A stretch of DNA of 64,000 bases. Source: Opacimonas sp002292215 (GTDB lineage Bacteria > Pseudomonadota > Gammaproteobacteria > Enterobacterales > Alteromonadaceae). The position numbers were made by a program, and so were the translations under genes. Within the stretch, counting starts at the first letter, position 1. Each line of letters starts with the position of its first letter. The stretch spans positions 682,001 to 746,000 of the forward strand of contig OX044360.1 of assembly GCA_943846745.1 (NCBI GenBank). The letters run 5' to 3'. Below are positions 63,801-64,000 of this stretch, one piece after another. Under the pieces are notes generated by a model that was given only the letters and a program-made list of their open reading frames with translations, searched no databases and was not told where the DNA came from.

Positions 63801-64000
63801 TTATATGGATATGCTTAACAAAGCCGTCAATGCAATCAAACTAGGTAAAGATCCAGATTTCTCAGCTACATTTAGCGAACAAACCGACATTGAATTACGT
63901 ATCCCAGCATTATTGCCCGATGACTATATTGGCGATGTTAATTTACGCTTATCTATTTATAAGCGTTTAGCGTCGTGCCAAGATGAACATGAAATTAATG
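60814..64000 (+). CDS. mfd: Transcription-repair coupling factor Mfd (3' end beyond window)
   Basis: The frame is open from ATG 60814 to the window edge, giving 1062 residues of a protein that usually has about 1160. The UvrB-like N-terminus (FPDWETLPYDQFSPHQDIVSQRL in part) is followed by the RNA polymerase-interacting CarD/RID region (GQPVVHIEHGVGRFIGL type), and the translocase with Walker A GDVGFGKTEV, VIDEEHRFG box and GRVGRS/HHQAYAYLL. Mfd releases stalled RNA polymerase and recruits UvrA. The TRG-containing C-terminus is cut by the window end. It begins 39 bases after the PilZ gene. Confidence 0.97.
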   Translation, partial: MANIFAPPLPKLLTESTRPNHISWGNLGGSSSALAIASAAKEDSRPMVVITADSPSALRLEQEIRFFLRQADSANPACDIEVGLFPDWETLPYDQFSPHQDIVSQRLETLYELTEQRRGIYIMPINTVMQRLAPVSYLSQYLLFLEVGQTLDISEFRRKLEKAGYLHVSQVMSHSEFSVRGSIIDLYPMGSEQPYRIDLFDDEIETISHFNTSDQRSGDKVQQIRLLPAREFPTDDNARKLFRQNFLNQFDENNAKESVFYQITKGTMPGGSEYYLPLFFNDTSTIFDYLHENTLMLIHGDVFGRCERFWQDITHRYDQYRYNSARPLLKPEQLYLDSTQVFARLKERARIDISSTELEKKAGRHNFAVTPITDIALNSQAKVPYQALQRLIQSQKASSRIVFCAETQGRKENLISLLKKTPYAPTTIKSFAQYQEAKGLSSVVVGRVEDSFSVQQSKTDSVIFITETQLLGHQITQRRRRDKRQATDESAIIRNLAELATGQPVVHIEHGVGRFIGLQTLDTGGVTTEFVAIEYAKGAKLYVPVSSLHFISRYSGGDPDTAPLHLLGNDTWTKAKEKAAKKVRDVAAELLNVYAKRAAKPGFAHEIVWEEYKKFADSFPFPETPDQEQAINAVVNDMGMPSAMDRLVCGDVGFGKTEVAMRAAFIAANAGKQVSILVPTTLLAQQHFENFVNRFADWPFNIQVLSRFVSAKDQRAVLEGIESGNVDIVVGTHKLIQNDVKFKDLGLVIIDEEHRFGVRQKDKFKALRADVDILTLTATPIPRTLNMAMSGMRDLSIIATPPAKRLPIKTFVIKRNDETIREAIMREILRGGQVYFLHNDVSTIERTLEELQEIVPEARFAIGHGQMRERDLERVMDDFYHQRYNVLLCTTIIETGIDVPSANTIIMDRADHLGLAQLHQLRGRVGRSHHQAYAYLLTPHPKRMTKDSVKRLEAISSLENLGAGFALATHDLEIRGAGELLGDGQSGQIATIGYSLYMDMLNKAVNAIKLGKDPDFSATFSEQTDIELRIPALLPDDYIGDVNLRLSIYKRLASCQDEHEIN

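Overview
The window reads as chromosomal DNA of a marine gammaproteobacterium of the Alteromonadales type (Alteromonas/Glaciecola/Paraglaciecola-like). This rests on recognisable gene content and order: DUF2066-hda next to purM-purN, a long FadE, cmoA-cmoB, a complete liu leucine-degradation operon, PilZ next to mfd, a Pla-1/cef-type lipase and a LacI-controlled GH13/MFS cluster. The DNA is AT-rich. No IS element, prophage, CRISPR array, tRNA or rRNA was seen; genes are densely packed and only one stretch (26623-26969) lacks a gene for more than 300 bases.

Layout. 1-2161: a gene tail and a putative zinc-metallopeptidase lipoprotein. 2182-6625: hda and a DUF2066 protein (minus strand), divergent from purM-purN-DUF3108. 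6728-9784: fadE behind a strong FadR-type operator, with a convergent orphan response regulator. 9886-11592: cmoA-cmoB (tRNA cmo5U34); cmoM lies at 17887. 11673-16423: a three-gene glucosylglycerate operon, namely a glycerate kinase/HAD phosphatase fusion, a glucosyl-3-phosphoglycerate synthase-like glycosyltransferase and a GH13 glucosylglycerate phosphorylase. A beta-hydroxyacid dehydrogenase converges on it. 17413-21198: gpx, cmoM, a NIF3 protein, a small basic protein, sohB. 21292-26622: two large lipoprotein hydrolases, a PvdQ-like N-acylase and a lipase. 26970-29459: yciK-like SDR and glnS. 29648-37543: LacI regulator, an alpha-glucan operon (cyclomaltodextrinase-like GH13, MFS sugar transporter, GH13 amylase) and a divergent flavin-dependent halogenase sharing a candidate operator. 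37520-39016: orphan histidine kinase. 39098-47331: thiolase divergent from liuR-liuA-liuB-liuC-liuD-liuE, with a LiuR-type operator between them. 47459-60774: glgC, hydrolase, thioesterase, HDOD protein, ketopantoate-reductase-like protein, glycosyltransferase, a CsdA-CsdE fusion, xthA, a membrane protein, an isochorismatase, an RRM protein, a phosphoribosyltransferase, a solitary LolC/E permease and a PilZ protein. 60814-end: mfd, cut by the window edge.

How the genes work together. The glucosylglycerate operon encodes both arms of a solute cycle: glycerate to 3-phosphoglycerate to glucosyl-3-phosphoglycerate to glucosylglycerate, and phosphorolysis back to glucose-1-phosphate plus glycerate, which the kinase domain can recycle. 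Its first start codon lies inside a perfect 13-bp inverted repeat. Starch-type oligosaccharides would be cut outside or in the periplasm, imported by the MFS carrier and sensed by the LacI protein; glgC links glucose-1-phosphate to ADP-glucose. FadE, the thiolase and the liu operon form an acyl-CoA/branched-chain catabolic block with recognisable operators. Five convergent gene pairs overlap at their 3' ends.

All functional calls come from reading motifs and family resemblance by eye; no database search was run.
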